The notes under the pieces: generated by a model | Databases searched by the model: none | Told to the model about the DNA's origin: nothing | Seen by the model: the letters and a program-made list of their open reading frames with translations, nothing else | Position numbers and translations under genes: made by a program | Assembly: GCF_000165505.1 (NCBI RefSeq) | Contig: NC_014632.1 | Location: 496,001-560,000, forward strand | DNA: 64,000 nucleotides | Reading direction: 5' to 3' | DNA from: Ilyobacter polytropus DSM 2926 | GTDB lineage: Bacteria > Fusobacteriota > Fusobacteriia > Fusobacteriales > Fusobacteriaceae | Shown: piece by piece, positions 17,468 to 25,759 of the stretch | Position numbering within the stretch: the first letter of the stretch is position 1 | How the letters are laid out: each line of letters starts with the position of its first letter

Positions 17468-18412
17468 ATGATTTATGAGATTGATAAAATAAAAAAAATT
17501 GTAGATGTTGCCAGGATGTATTATGAACAAAATTTGACACAAAATGAAATAGCCAAAGCTTTATCTATCTCTAGGCCATCTATAAGCAAAATGCTGGCCG
17601 AGGCAAAGAATTTGGGGATTGTTAAAATAACGATAACCTCTCCTCTCGAACAAAATGAAGAGCTTTTAAAAAATATAAAAGAGACATTTAATTTAAAGGG
17701 TGGAATTATAGTCCATGGAGCAGCTTCTGAGAAAGTAAATAATGCTTTTATAACCAATGAAAGTGCAATATATATCATGAATAAACTAACTAAATCCAAT
17801 AAAATAGGACTTGGTTGGGGTAAGATGATGAATTCTATTGTGAAAAGAATAAGTGAAACATCTTCTGTAAAAACTTCGGGGAGTATCTGTCCATTGTTAG
17901 GTAACTCGGTAACTCCTTATGAAGAATATCATCCTGACTCACTTGTCAGAAAATTAGGAGAAAAAATGGGACTCAAGCCATTTTATATATATTCTCCAAC
18001 ATTTTTTGCAAGTAAAGAAGAATTTGAAGGTTTTTTAAACTTGGAAAATCAAAAGATAATAAATAATCTTTGGAATTCTCTGGATATTGCCATATTAAAT
18101 ATAGATAATCACCCGTCAGTGCCTGATTTTGCAACGGCCTCACGTTTTGGTGAAAGCCTAAATACAAAAAAAATTATTGGTCATATGATTTCATATTATT
18201 ATAATATAAATGGTGAAATTTTAAAGAGTTCAAGTGACTATACAAATCATATTAGTTTATCTGATCTTAAAAATACTGAAACAGTTATCGGGGTTTGTTC
18301 TTCTGATACAAATGTTAAAGCAGTAATTGGGGCTCTGAAAACTGGATTAATAACGCATCTTATTATAGATGATGAGTTAGCAACTAAGGTTCTAGAAACA
18401 ATAAGCAAATAG
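17468..18412 (+). CDS. SorC/DeoR-type sugar-responsive transcriptional regulator (LsrR-like)
   Basis: This 314-residue protein has an N-terminal helix-turn-helix (ARMYYEQNLTQNEIAKALSISRPSISKMLAEAKNLGIV) and a C-terminal sugar-phosphate-binding domain typical of the SorC family, to which LsrR, the sensor of phosphorylated autoinducer-2, belongs. Conserved stretches include GLGWGKMM, IVKRI and TASRFGES. It probably represses the preceding operon through the palindrome at 13810-13828 and is relieved by a phosphorylated intermediate (inference). ATG at 17468 is selected because it follows the promoter and a GGAG site; the frame is open further upstream. Confidence 0.88.
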   Translation: MIYEIDKIKKIVDVARMYYEQNLTQNEIAKALSISRPSISKMLAEAKNLGIVKITITSPLEQNEELLKNIKETFNLKGGIIVHGAASEKVNNAFITNESAIYIMNKLTKSNKIGLGWGKMMNSIVKRISETSSVKTSGSICPLLGNSVTPYEEYHPDSLVRKLGEKMGLKPFYIYSPTFFASKEEFEGFLNLENQKIINNLWNSLDIAILNIDNHPSVPDFATASRFGESLNTKKIIGHMISYYYNINGEILKSSSDYTNHISLSDLKNTETVIGVCSSDTNVKAVIGALKTGLITHLIIDDELATKVLETISK

Positions 18413-18452
18413 GAAGCATTGCCAATAAAGTTATGATTGTGCAATGCTTCCT
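18411..18452. terminator. Hairpin between convergent sorC-type and rlpA genes
   Basis: AGGAAGCATTGC (18411-18422) pairs perfectly with GCAATGCTTCCT (18441-18452). Flanking T/A runs are modest, so termination strength is uncertain. Confidence 0.6.
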
Positions 18453-18478
18453 ATTAATTTGAAAGTTTATTATTGAAA

Positions 18479-18892
18479 TTAACTTTTATATCTGAATGTC
18501 TCCGAGTCGTCTAAAATTTCAATTTTTACAGGTATCACTCCGCTATTGAGCGAGGCTATACTTTTAAAGGCCTTAGGACTGAGGTCTATAACTCGACCTT
18601 TAACAAAAGGGCCACGATCATTTATTTTTACTCTTACACTTTTTCCATTGTTTAAATTAGTGACACGCACGATAGTTCCAAAAGGAAGGGATTTGTGTGC
18701 AGCAGTATAATATCTAATATTATACTTTTCTCCGCTGGCAGTTAACCGCCCATGAAAATCTTTTCCATACCATGAAGCCATACCTTTTAGAGTGTGAGTC
18801 TTGGAATAAACTTCGGTTTTTTTTGATACGGCAGAACATCCAGATATAAGTAAAAGTATCAAAATTATAAAAATATTAAATTTGTTTTTCAT
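18479..18892 (-). CDS. rlpA: RlpA-like septal lipoprotein (double-psi beta-barrel)
   Basis: This 137-residue protein has a lipoprotein signal ([13 protein letters not shown]) and an RlpA double-psi beta-barrel: [57 protein letters not shown]. RlpA proteins bind and can cleave glycan strands lacking stem peptides in the cell wall. The C-terminal SPOR domain found in many proteobacterial RlpA proteins is absent. It follows aspA by three bases on the reverse strand, so it is probably the last gene of a hydF-aspA-rlpA unit. Confidence 0.88.
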   Translation of the reverse strand: MKNKFNIFIILILLLISGCSAVSKKTEVYSKTHTLKGMASWYGKDFHGRLTASGEKYNIRYYTAAHKSLPFGTIVRVTNLNNGKSVRVKINDRGPFVKGRVIDLSPKAFKSIASLNSGVIPVKIEILDDSETFRYKS

Positions 18893-18895
18893 AAA

Positions 18896-20230
18896 TCACT
18901 CCTTTACCAAACCTTTCTCTTTTAAAAGCTCATCATATGATTTTCCTGTTTTTTCACATTCTTTCAGAATTTCCGATAAAAGCTCATAACCTAGTTGGTC
19001 TATATGACTTGTTATAGTTGAGAGGCTAGCTCTCAGGTGTTTTTCACATCTTTCTTTATCAGCGGTAATTCCTTTGATAACCTTTTCTCTAAACATTTTT
19101 ATACCATCTCTTAAAACCTCTATACTTTCAAGAACAGATTCAGAAATAATTGGAGTGAGTGCATTTAATTCAAACTCTCCTTCAGCTGCCGCCGCTGAAA
19201 CAATAAGGTCATTTCCCTGTACCTTATGAAATATCTGTTTTATAAATTCTGCTCCTACAGGGTTTATTTTTCCCGGCATTATAGAGGATCCCATCTGTAT
19301 TGAAGGAAGTTTTATCTCTCCTATACCACCATTTGGACCTGAAGACATAAGCCTTAGGTCGTTAGATATCTTATTTAGGTTGACGGCCATTGTTTTAAGA
19401 AGGCCTGAGATTTCTACAAAAACATCTAGGTTTTGAGTGGCATCTATTAGGTTCTCTGCCCTTGCAAGGCCGTATCCGGTGAGTCTCTTAAGCTCTTCAG
19501 TCACATAATAACGATACTTTAGGCTAGCCCCTATACCGGTTCCTATGGCAGTTCCTCCGATGTTGATTCTTCTGATTCTTTCTTCTATTTTGTACAGTCT
19601 CCACCTGTCTCTAGAGACAGCTTCGGCAAATGCACCGAAACTTTGTCCTAAGGTGAGTGGGACGGCATCTTGAAGCTGTGTTCTTCCTAATTTGAATATA
19701 GGTGAGAACTCTTTTTCTTTTTTTTGAAGTTCTTCTTGCAGAGCCATGGCTTCTGTTACTAATTCTCTCAAGATTCTGATCACAGTTATTTTAACTGCAG
19801 TGGGATATGTATCATTGGTACTCTGGCTGAGGTTGACATCTTCTATGGGGTTTATGAGATCATATCTTCCCTTTTCTTCTCCCATCTCTTCTAGGGCAGC
19901 ATTTGCAACTACCTCATTTGCATTCATATTTGTAGAAGTACCTGCACCACCCTGGATTGAAGAAAGAGGGAACTCAGATTCTAGCTCTCCATTATAAACC
20001 CTTTCACAGGCTCTAACTATGTAGTTTTTTTTATCTTCATCAAGTTTTCCAGCTTTGAAATTGGCTTCAGCAGCAGCAAGTTTCACCAGAGCAAAGCTTT
20101 TTATCAATTCTGGATTTGTTTTTTTCCCATTTTTAAGGTAGAAATTATCTATTGCTCTTTGAGTGTGGATTCCGTAATATTTGGTTTTAGGTATTTCTAG
20201 TTCCCCTATACCGTCTTTTTCAATTCTCAT
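18896..20230 (-). CDS. aspA: Aspartate ammonia-lyase
   Basis: This 444-residue enzyme converts aspartate to fumarate and ammonia. It has the fumarase/aspartase signature GSSIMPGKINP and the N-terminal YYGIHTQRAIDNF, in which IHT rather than AQT favours aspartase over class II fumarase; GGAGTSTNMNANEV and SQSTNDTYPTA are also present. It is somewhat shorter than E. coli AspA but shows no missing motif. It lies 15 bases after hydF and 3 bases before rlpA. In a fermenting anaerobe it would feed fumarate as an electron acceptor (inference). Confidence 0.92.
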   Translation of the reverse strand: MRIEKDGIGELEIPKTKYYGIHTQRAIDNFYLKNGKKTNPELIKSFALVKLAAAEANFKAGKLDEDKKNYIVRACERVYNGELESEFPLSSIQGGAGTSTNMNANEVVANAALEEMGEEKGRYDLINPIEDVNLSQSTNDTYPTAVKITVIRILRELVTEAMALQEELQKKEKEFSPIFKLGRTQLQDAVPLTLGQSFGAFAEAVSRDRWRLYKIEERIRRINIGGTAIGTGIGASLKYRYYVTEELKRLTGYGLARAENLIDATQNLDVFVEISGLLKTMAVNLNKISNDLRLMSSGPNGGIGEIKLPSIQMGSSIMPGKINPVGAEFIKQIFHKVQGNDLIVSAAAAEGEFELNALTPIISESVLESIEVLRDGIKMFREKVIKGITADKERCEKHLRASLSTITSHIDQLGYELLSEILKECEKTGKSYDELLKEKGLVKE

Positions 20231-20245
20231 CTGTAGGTATCCTCC

Positions 20246-21475
20246 TTAATCTTCTAGCCACTGGAAATATACCTCTGGGAAAGGTTTCAGTGCCCTGTCT
20301 AAAATTCCATGGAGAGTGGCTATGCAGAGTCCGTAATTCAGTACAGGGACTCCTTGTACTGAACTCACCTCGATTCTAGAAAGCATCTCTTTCCTGTTTA
20401 GAGTGCAGCCTCCACAGTGTATCACAAGCTTGTAGTCTGAAAGGTTGTCTGGATAATCTCTTCCTGCACAAAAGTCAAAAGTGAGATCATTTTCTATGTT
20501 CTGACGAATCCATCTAGGAATTTTTACTTTTCCGATATCATCAGGCTGAGCATGGTGTGTACATGCTTCTGCCATAAGTACTTTGTCCCCGGCTTTTAAA
20601 TTCTTTAAAGCTTTTGCGCCTTTGACCATCTTCATGAGATCTCCCTTGTATCTTGCAAAAAGTATGGAAAAAGATGTAAGGAGGATATCATCTGGAGTAT
20701 CTGCTGAAACTTTTGAAAATTCCTGGGAATCAGTTATTACCAGTTTCGGTTTTTCTTTTAACTTATCGAGAGTCCAACGAAGCTCCCTTTCTTTGCAAAC
20801 ATGAAAGACTCCGTCATTGTCTAGAATGTCCCTCATAGTCTGTACCTGAGGGAGGATGAGCCTTCCCTTGGGCATTCCTGTATCTACCGGGATTACTAAA
20901 ACGATGCTCTCTCCAGGATTTATAAGATCTCCAACTATGGTAGGTTGTTCAAATTCCTTAGGAGAGTATTTAATAATGAGCTCTTTTAAAGTGTGTATCT
21001 CTTCTTTTAGTTGTGCCGATACAGCTACATAAGGGATATTTTTTATTTTCAATTCTTCTGTGAATTCTGAATTTGCAGGTATTATATCTTTTTTGTTTAT
21101 AACTGTTATAAAAGGAATATTTTTTTCCTCTAAAAGTTTTATTATCTCTCTGTCAAAGTCACTAAATCCTTCTCCGGTAACTGTGAGAAGAGCAATATCG
21201 GTTTTTTTTAAAACTTCGAGACTTTTTTTGACTCTCAATTCTCCTAGATCTCCCAAGTCATCTAGTCCTGCGGTGTCTATTATGACACAGGGACCGATTG
21301 GAAGGATTTCCATAGCTTTGTAAACAGGATCTGTTGTGGTACCTGCATATTCTGAAACTATAGCAAGGTTTTGCCCTGTGAGGGCATTTATCAGTGTGGA
21401 TTTTCCCATATTTCTTTTTCCAAATATAGCTATATGAAGTCTGCTAGAACTAGGAGTTTTATTAAGTTCGGACAT
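20246..21475 (-). CDS. hydF: [FeFe]-hydrogenase H-cluster maturation GTPase HydF
   Basis: This 409-residue protein has an N-terminal Era/TrmE-like GTPase domain (G1 GKRNMGKST, G3 DTAGLDD, G4 NKKD), a dimerisation region, and the C-terminal cluster-binding domain with CTHH and HCGGCTLNR, matching the HydF Fe-S ligands. HydF is the scaffold on which the di-iron subcluster of [FeFe] hydrogenase is built before transfer to the hydrogenase. Its partner hydG is at 47691 in this window; hydE and the hydrogenase genes are not here. The upstream region carries an inverted repeat at 21529-21558. Confidence 0.95.
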   Translation of the reverse strand: MSELNKTPSSSRLHIAIFGKRNMGKSTLINALTGQNLAIVSEYAGTTTDPVYKAMEILPIGPCVIIDTAGLDDLGDLGELRVKKSLEVLKKTDIALLTVTGEGFSDFDREIIKLLEEKNIPFITVINKKDIIPANSEFTEELKIKNIPYVAVSAQLKEEIHTLKELIIKYSPKEFEQPTIVGDLINPGESIVLVIPVDTGMPKGRLILPQVQTMRDILDNDGVFHVCKERELRWTLDKLKEKPKLVITDSQEFSKVSADTPDDILLTSFSILFARYKGDLMKMVKGAKALKNLKAGDKVLMAEACTHHAQPDDIGKVKIPRWIRQNIENDLTFDFCAGRDYPDNLSDYKLVIHCGGCTLNRKEMLSRIEVSSVQGVPVLNYGLCIATLHGILDRALKPFPEVYFQWLED

Positions 21476-21528
21476 GGTTCCTCCTTGAAAAAAATATTAT
21501 AGTTAATTTTTTTATTATAAATATAAAG

Positions 21529-21558
21529 ATAGTTATAAGATCATTATATTATAACTAT
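21529..21558. promoter_or_regulatory. Inverted repeat upstream of hydF
   Basis: ATAGTTATAA (21529-21538) and TTATAACTAT (21549-21558) form perfect arms with a 10-base spacer, about 55-85 bases before the hydF start. It may be a regulator site or an RNA hairpin. Confidence 0.45.
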
Positions 21559-21663
21559 GTGATTTTGTGCAAACTTCTATTTGAAAATAAATAAATACCA
21601 TACCTAACCAAAGTTTATTTATCGCTTTATTTAGGTTAAAGTATTGAATTTCTCCAAAGTTCC

Positions 21664-22092
21664 GTTACTTTTCCTTGATGAAAAGTAACCAAAAATCAAG
21701 GCCTGTGAAAAATAAGCTAAATGCCTTCGGAAATCTAAGTAAAAATCAAAACTCGCTGCGCTCAGACAGTTGATTTTTTCTAGAGATTTCTCTCAGCCAT
21801 TCTTAACGCTTATTTTATCAATGGCCAAAAACTTAAAAAACCTTTTGTGTGCATAAACCTTGGTAAACCTTTGCGCTTGCTTTTTAAGTGAGAACATATG
21901 GTTTTAAATTTTTTTGAATTTTCAAGTCGCAGGGCTTATACAGAAAAGAACCTGCACTCAGCCGTCCTACAGAATAAGTTCCGCAGGGAACCGAGGACTG
22001 TAGCTTACAAAGGCGATAAAAGAAATATATACTTCCTAGACATTTGAAAATTCTTGAACTTTTGGTTACTTTTCTTTCAAGAGAAAAGTAAC
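21664..22092. repeat. Structured intergenic repeat element, copy 1
   Basis: This 429-bp gene-free block is bounded by matching inverted ends. The left end (GTTACTTTT...GAAAAGTAACC, 21664-21690) and the right end (GGTTACTTTT...GAAAAGTAAC, near 22064-22092) are each palindromic and are inverse copies of one another. The right part (21912-22068) recurs almost unchanged at 51536-51692. It contains nested inverted repeats (GTTCC/GGAAC inside GTCCT/AGGAC; GCAGG/CCTGC). No protein is encoded, so it may be a non-autonomous mobile element or a structured-RNA repeat. Confidence 0.75.
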
Positions 22093-22209
22093 AGGTTCAA
22101 ATAAAGTCAGTAATTTATCAGAATTCATTTCAAATATCAACTTGAACTACATAATATTAGAGTTTGGGATGTTATTTTAAGTTGAGATTTTTTTAAAATA
22201 ATTTAATGG

Positions 22210-22238
22210 TTCACAAATAAGTTTAATTATCTTATAAT
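22210..22238 (+). promoter_or_regulatory. Promoter of the MBL hydrolase gene
   Basis: TTCACA (22210-22215), 17 bases, TATAAT (22233-22238), just before the GGAGG ribosome site. Confidence 0.55.
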
Positions 22239-22266
22239 AAATCTAAAAATGGAGGTACTAATAACT

Positions 22267-22893
22267 ATGAAAATAAAAACTTTTTATTTGGGCGAGATGA
22301 TGTCTTGTGCTTATCTTACTTGGAATGAGGATACAAAAGAGGCTTTTCTTTTTGACTGCGGTGGAGAAAACCTAGAAAATCTTTTTGCATTTTTAAGAGC
22401 CAATGAACTGACTTTAAAAAAAGTAATATTCACTCACGGACACCACGATCATATAGTGGGACTAAAGAAACTTCTTCAGCATGTTTCAGATGTAGAGATT
22501 TATATAGGGGAAGAAGAGGAAAAATTTCTTACTGATGCCAACTTAAACCTTTCAGCTTTCTTAGGAAAAAGTTTCACTTATGAAGGGAAGGTAAAAACTG
22601 TAAAAGAGGGAGATATGATAGGAGGATTCAAGGTTATTGATACTCCAGGGCATACAGTGGGATCAAAATGCTATTATAATTCCAAGGAAAAAATAATGCT
22701 TTCAGGAGACACTCTTTTTAAAAGAAGTTATGGTAGATATGATCTTCCAACAGGTAATGGAGAAGTTTTATTTGTGAGCTTGGGGAAAATATGTAATGAA
22801 TATCCAGGTGAAACAAAGGTTTACAGCGGTCATACAGAGGTAACTACCCTTGGAGAAGAAAAAGTATTTCTTCAGATGAATGGGCTTATTTAA
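22267..22893 (+). CDS. Metallo-beta-lactamase-fold hydrolase (glyoxalase II-like)
   Basis: This 208-residue cytoplasmic protein has the binuclear metal motif THGHHDH, then DTPGHTVGS, LSGDTLF and YSGHTEVT, in the order found in hydroxyacylglutathione hydrolase-type enzymes. It probably hydrolyses a thioester or related small molecule; the compact size lacks the C-terminal domain of true glyoxalase II. The start is ATG 22267, since GGAGG lies 15-11 bases before it and inside the longer frame from 22249. Neighbouring ArsR and thioredoxin reductase genes suggest a thiol-related role (inference). Confidence 0.85.
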   Translation: MKIKTFYLGEMMSCAYLTWNEDTKEAFLFDCGGENLENLFAFLRANELTLKKVIFTHGHHDHIVGLKKLLQHVSDVEIYIGEEEEKFLTDANLNLSAFLGKSFTYEGKVKTVKEGDMIGGFKVIDTPGHTVGSKCYYNSKEKIMLSGDTLFKRSYGRYDLPTGNGEVLFVSLGKICNEYPGETKVYSGHTEVTTLGEEKVFLQMNGLI

Positions 22894-22956
22894 AATTTGA
22901 CAATGCATAGGGAAAGTAGTATTCTGATATTATAATATGTAAATAGGAGTAGAGTT

Positions 22957-23229
22957 GTGGAAATTGATAAGGCTGTCTTACTGTTTAAAATGATGTCAAA
23001 TCCCATAAGGCTTGGAATCTTAAAGGAGCTTTCTGAAAAAGGTGTTCTTTGTGTAAGTATGCTAGAGGAAGCTATAGGGTCTTCTCAGTCTAGTACTAGT
23101 CAACATCTGGCACATCTCAGAAATTCTGGAATACTTACCTGTCAAAAAAATGGTAAGAAGGTGTGCTATACCATAGCTGACAAGAATGTGGAGGAACTTA
23201 TAAAACAACTTAAATTAGAGGAAAACTAA
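22957..23229 (+). CDS. ArsR/SmtB-family transcriptional regulator
   Basis: This 90-residue winged helix protein has MMSNPIRLGILKELSEKGVLCVSMLEEAIGSSQSSTSQHLAHLRNSGIL, the ArsR recognition fold. The classical ELCVCDL metal site is reduced to one cysteine (LCVSML), so direct arsenic/antimony sensing by that site is unlikely; a thiol or redox signal is possible. GTG start at 22957 with AGGAG upstream. It precedes the thioredoxin reductase-like gene by 61 bases and probably controls this small group. Confidence 0.85.
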   Translation: MEIDKAVLLFKMMSNPIRLGILKELSEKGVLCVSMLEEAIGSSQSSTSQHLAHLRNSGILTCQKNGKKVCYTIADKNVEELIKQLKLEEN

Positions 23230-23290
23230 ATTTAGAGACTGTCTTCTCATAGCGGATGGCAGTCTCCTTTTGTTTTGAAAGGAGAGAACT

Positions 23291-24217
23291 GTGGAAAAAA
23301 TATATGACATGATAATTATAGGGGGGGGACCTGCAGGGCTTACAGCTGCCATATACGCAGGCCGTGCACAGTTAAATGTTCTGGTAATAGAAAAAAGAGA
23401 ACTAGGAAGTCTTATTTCAGCCCATAAAATAGACAATTATCCTGGATTTCCAGACGGGATAACAGGCAGAGAGTTATACCAGCTGAAAAAAGAACATGCT
23501 TTAAAATATAATGTAAATATTGTAGAGGGGACTTTTCTTGAACTTGATATTTTCTCTGAACCAAAGATCGTAAAGACAGACGTAGAAAATTACCACGGTA
23601 AATCAGTTATAATAGCCAGCGGTTGGCCTAAAAATAGTGTTAAGAAGATAAAGGGAGAGCAGGAATTTATAGGAAAGGGGGTATCCTATTGTGCCACCTG
23701 TGACGGGGCTTTTACCAGAAATCTAAAGGTGGGCTTATTCGGTCAGGGGGATGAAGTTGCAGAAGAGGCACTTTTTCTCACAAGATACTCTAAGGAGATA
23801 TTTATTTTCTCAAAGGAAAACAGTCTAAAATGCAACGAGGAACTAAAAAATGCTCTTTTATCCCATGAAAATGTAAAAATAATTCCAAATAGCAGTATTG
23901 TTGAAATAAAGGGAAATGATTATGTGGAAGAAGTTGTTGTATCAAGAGATGGCCTAGAGGAAAGTTACTCTTTAGATTATACTTTTTTATATTTAGGAAC
24001 GAGGTCCACAGAGGAACTTTTTTCTGGATTTGCCAAACTAGATCCAAACGGATACATAATAACAGGAGAAGATATGAAGACCGAGGTAGACGGAGTCTAT
24101 GCAGCGGGTGACATAAGATCAAAGGCTATAAGGCAAGTTACCACAGCGGTGGCAGATGGAACAATAGCCTCATTAGAAGCTGCCAAGTATATACTGAAAC
24201 AAAAAAAAGAGAGTTAA
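23291..24217 (+). CDS. Thioredoxin reductase-like flavoprotein with atypical pyridine-nucleotide site
   Basis: This 308-residue protein has the FAD motif GGGPAGLTAAIYAGRA, the redox pair CATC (C134, C137) and the C-terminal GVYAAGDIR FAD motif, in TrxB order. In ordinary TrxB the NADPH domain has GGGDSAVEEA and an HRRxxxR motif. Here these read GQGDEVAEEA (151-160) and FSKENSLK (173-180), so the basic residues that hold the NADPH 2'-phosphate are missing. It may use NADH or another donor such as ferredoxin, as described for some clostridial enzymes. Start GTG 23291 follows AAAGGAG. A thioredoxin gene is not adjacent. Confidence 0.85.
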   Translation: MEKIYDMIIIGGGPAGLTAAIYAGRAQLNVLVIEKRELGSLISAHKIDNYPGFPDGITGRELYQLKKEHALKYNVNIVEGTFLELDIFSEPKIVKTDVENYHGKSVIIASGWPKNSVKKIKGEQEFIGKGVSYCATCDGAFTRNLKVGLFGQGDEVAEEALFLTRYSKEIFIFSKENSLKCNEELKNALLSHENVKIIPNSSIVEIKGNDYVEEVVVSRDGLEESYSLDYTFLYLGTRSTEELFSGFAKLDPNGYIITGEDMKTEVDGVYAAGDIRSKAIRQVTTAVADGTIASLEAAKYILKQKKES

Positions 24218-24230
24218 CCCTCTCTTTTTT
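24203..24230. terminator. Bidirectional terminator between the reductase and sigma-factor genes
   Basis: AAAAAAGAGAG (24203-24213) pairs with CTCTCTTTTTT (24220-24230); A and T flanks serve both convergent genes. Confidence 0.75.
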
Positions 24231-25021
24231 TACATAGTATACCTAAACTTATCTCTTAACTTATCGATAGCTTTGAGCTGAATTTGCCTTATTCGCTCTC
24301 TGGTTAGGTTCAGATGGTTTCCTATCTCTTCTAGAGTAAGAACATTTTTGTTGAAAAGTCCAAATCTGTGTATGATGACGTCTCTTTCCTTGGAATTAAG
24401 TATTTTTAAATTACTTATAAGTTCTTCGTTTACACTGTCTGTTATTATCTGCTCTTCAAAAAGATCATCACTTGGAATAATGCTGTGAAGGTCTCCGTTT
24501 TCACCGTAGGATTCTTCAAGTGAATTCAGGGATTGTTCAAAAATATTGAGGTATTTCTCCACATCTTTTTTCTTGAATTCAAGGCCTGTGGCGATAACTT
24601 CAATAGATGGAACGGAACCATATTTATTTTTGTAATCTCTTATGAATTTGTTTATTTTTGAGATATTATCATAGATATAAGTAGGATATCTTATAACCCC
24701 TTTATTTGATGAAATATATCTTAAAATACTCTGCTTTATCCAAAAAGTGGCATAGGTGGAAAACCTTTTATCCATGGTGGTATCAAACTTACTGACAGCT
24801 TTTATCAGTCCGATATTTCCTTCTTGTATGAGATCTAAGACAGGAATGCCGATATTTATATATTTTTTTGCTATACTTACTACGAGTCTTAGGTTGGATG
24901 TAACCAACTTTTCATGAGCTGATTCGTCTCCATTCTGGGCTTTCAAGGCAAATTCTATCTCTTCTTCCTTGGTTAAGAGGGGATAGTGGCTTATCTCTTT
25001 TAGATAATTGGATATATTCAT
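24230..25021 (-). CDS. Sigma-70 family RNA polymerase sigma factor (secondary, no region 1.1)
   Basis: This 263-residue protein contains sigma regions 1.2 (NYLKEISHYPLLTKEEEIE), 2 (NLRLVVSIAKKY, LDLIQEGNIGLIKAV, FSTYATFWIKQSILR), 3 (region 145-190) and 4.2 (LTLEEIGNHLNLTRERIRQIQLKAIDKL). It lacks the acidic region 1.1 and non-conserved region of a housekeeping RpoD, so it is a group 2/3 alternative sigma factor. Which genes it serves is unknown. ATG at 25021 is chosen for its fit to the family; a purine-rich AAAGGAGGGGG lies 19 bases upstream, separated by a small GCCT/AGGC hairpin that could bring it closer. Confidence 0.9.
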   Translation of the reverse strand: MNISNYLKEISHYPLLTKEEEIEFALKAQNGDESAHEKLVTSNLRLVVSIAKKYINIGIPVLDLIQEGNIGLIKAVSKFDTTMDKRFSTYATFWIKQSILRYISSNKGVIRYPTYIYDNISKINKFIRDYKNKYGSVPSIEVIATGLEFKKKDVEKYLNIFEQSLNSLEESYGENGDLHSIIPSDDLFEEQIITDSVNEELISNLKILNSKERDVIIHRFGLFNKNVLTLEEIGNHLNLTRERIRQIQLKAIDKLRDKFRYTM

Positions 25022-25163
25022 TTTACGTAGCCTTTTAAGGCCCCCTCCTTTCAATATAAGAGTTTGTTTTCTAAGTAAGATATACGTTGCAGTATGAGAA
25101 ATCCTTTTTTATAGAATTTTTTTTTAATCTATGGTAAACTTTTAAATAGGGGTGAAATAAATA

Positions 25164-25736
25164 GTGAGAGTTTTAGGTATTGATCCGGGAACTGCAACAG
25201 TGGGATACGGAATCGTAGATTTTAAAAATAATAATTATGATACGGTAACTTATGGATGTATATATACAGACAAAGATCTTCCCATGTCAAAAAGGCTTGA
25301 AAAAATATATGATGAACTTTATGCTCTCATAGAAGAATATAAGCCCGCTCATATGGCTGTGGAGGAGCTTTTTTATTTTAAAAACAATAAAACAGTTATA
25401 AGTGTAGGTCAGGCAAGAGGAGTAATAATCCTCTGCGGTGAGAAACAGGGACTCTGTTTAGACAGTTATACACCTCTTCAGGTAAAAATGGGGATAACTG
25501 GATACGGGAAATCTGAAAAAAAACAGGTTCAGATTATGGTTCAGAAGATATTAAAACTAAATGAGCTTCCAGAGCCTGATGATGCTGCAGATGCCTTGGC
25601 TATAGCAGTGACTCACATAAATTCACTAAACTCAGGATGCTACAGCATATCTGATAATAAAAAAATATGCGGGAAAAAAATAGGAAGTGGGAAACTAACA
25701 GCGAAGGAATATAGGGAATTGTATAATATCAAGTAA
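25164..25736 (+). CDS. ruvC: Crossover junction endodeoxyribonuclease RuvC
   Basis: This 190-residue enzyme resolves Holliday junctions in homologous recombination. Catalytic acidic residues are visible: D7 (MRVLGIDPGTATVGYG), E67 (AVEELFYFKNNKT) and the pair in PDDAADALAIAVTH; KMGITGYGKSEKKQVQ is also typical. GTG start with GGGGTG upstream. It is slightly longer than E. coli RuvC owing to a C-terminal tail. No ruvA or ruvB lies in the window. Confidence 0.95.
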   Translation: MRVLGIDPGTATVGYGIVDFKNNNYDTVTYGCIYTDKDLPMSKRLEKIYDELYALIEEYKPAHMAVEELFYFKNNKTVISVGQARGVIILCGEKQGLCLDSYTPLQVKMGITGYGKSEKKQVQIMVQKILKLNELPEPDDAADALAIAVTHINSLNSGCYSISDNKKICGKKIGSGKLTAKEYRELYNIK

Positions 25737-25759
25737 ACCAGAATAAAGGAGGTGATTGT

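Noticed and set aside
13873-18412. Classical lsr (autoinducer-2) operon
   Set aside because: Only LsrF and an LsrR-type regulator are present; LsrK, LsrG and the LsrACDB importer are absent, so the label would claim too much.
18896-20230. Class II fumarase
   Set aside because: The shared signature fits both, but the N-terminal YYGIHT motif is that of aspartase rather than fumarase.
21664-22092. CRISPR array or IS element
   Set aside because: No regular repeat-spacer pattern and no transposase; only mirrored ends and internal hairpins.
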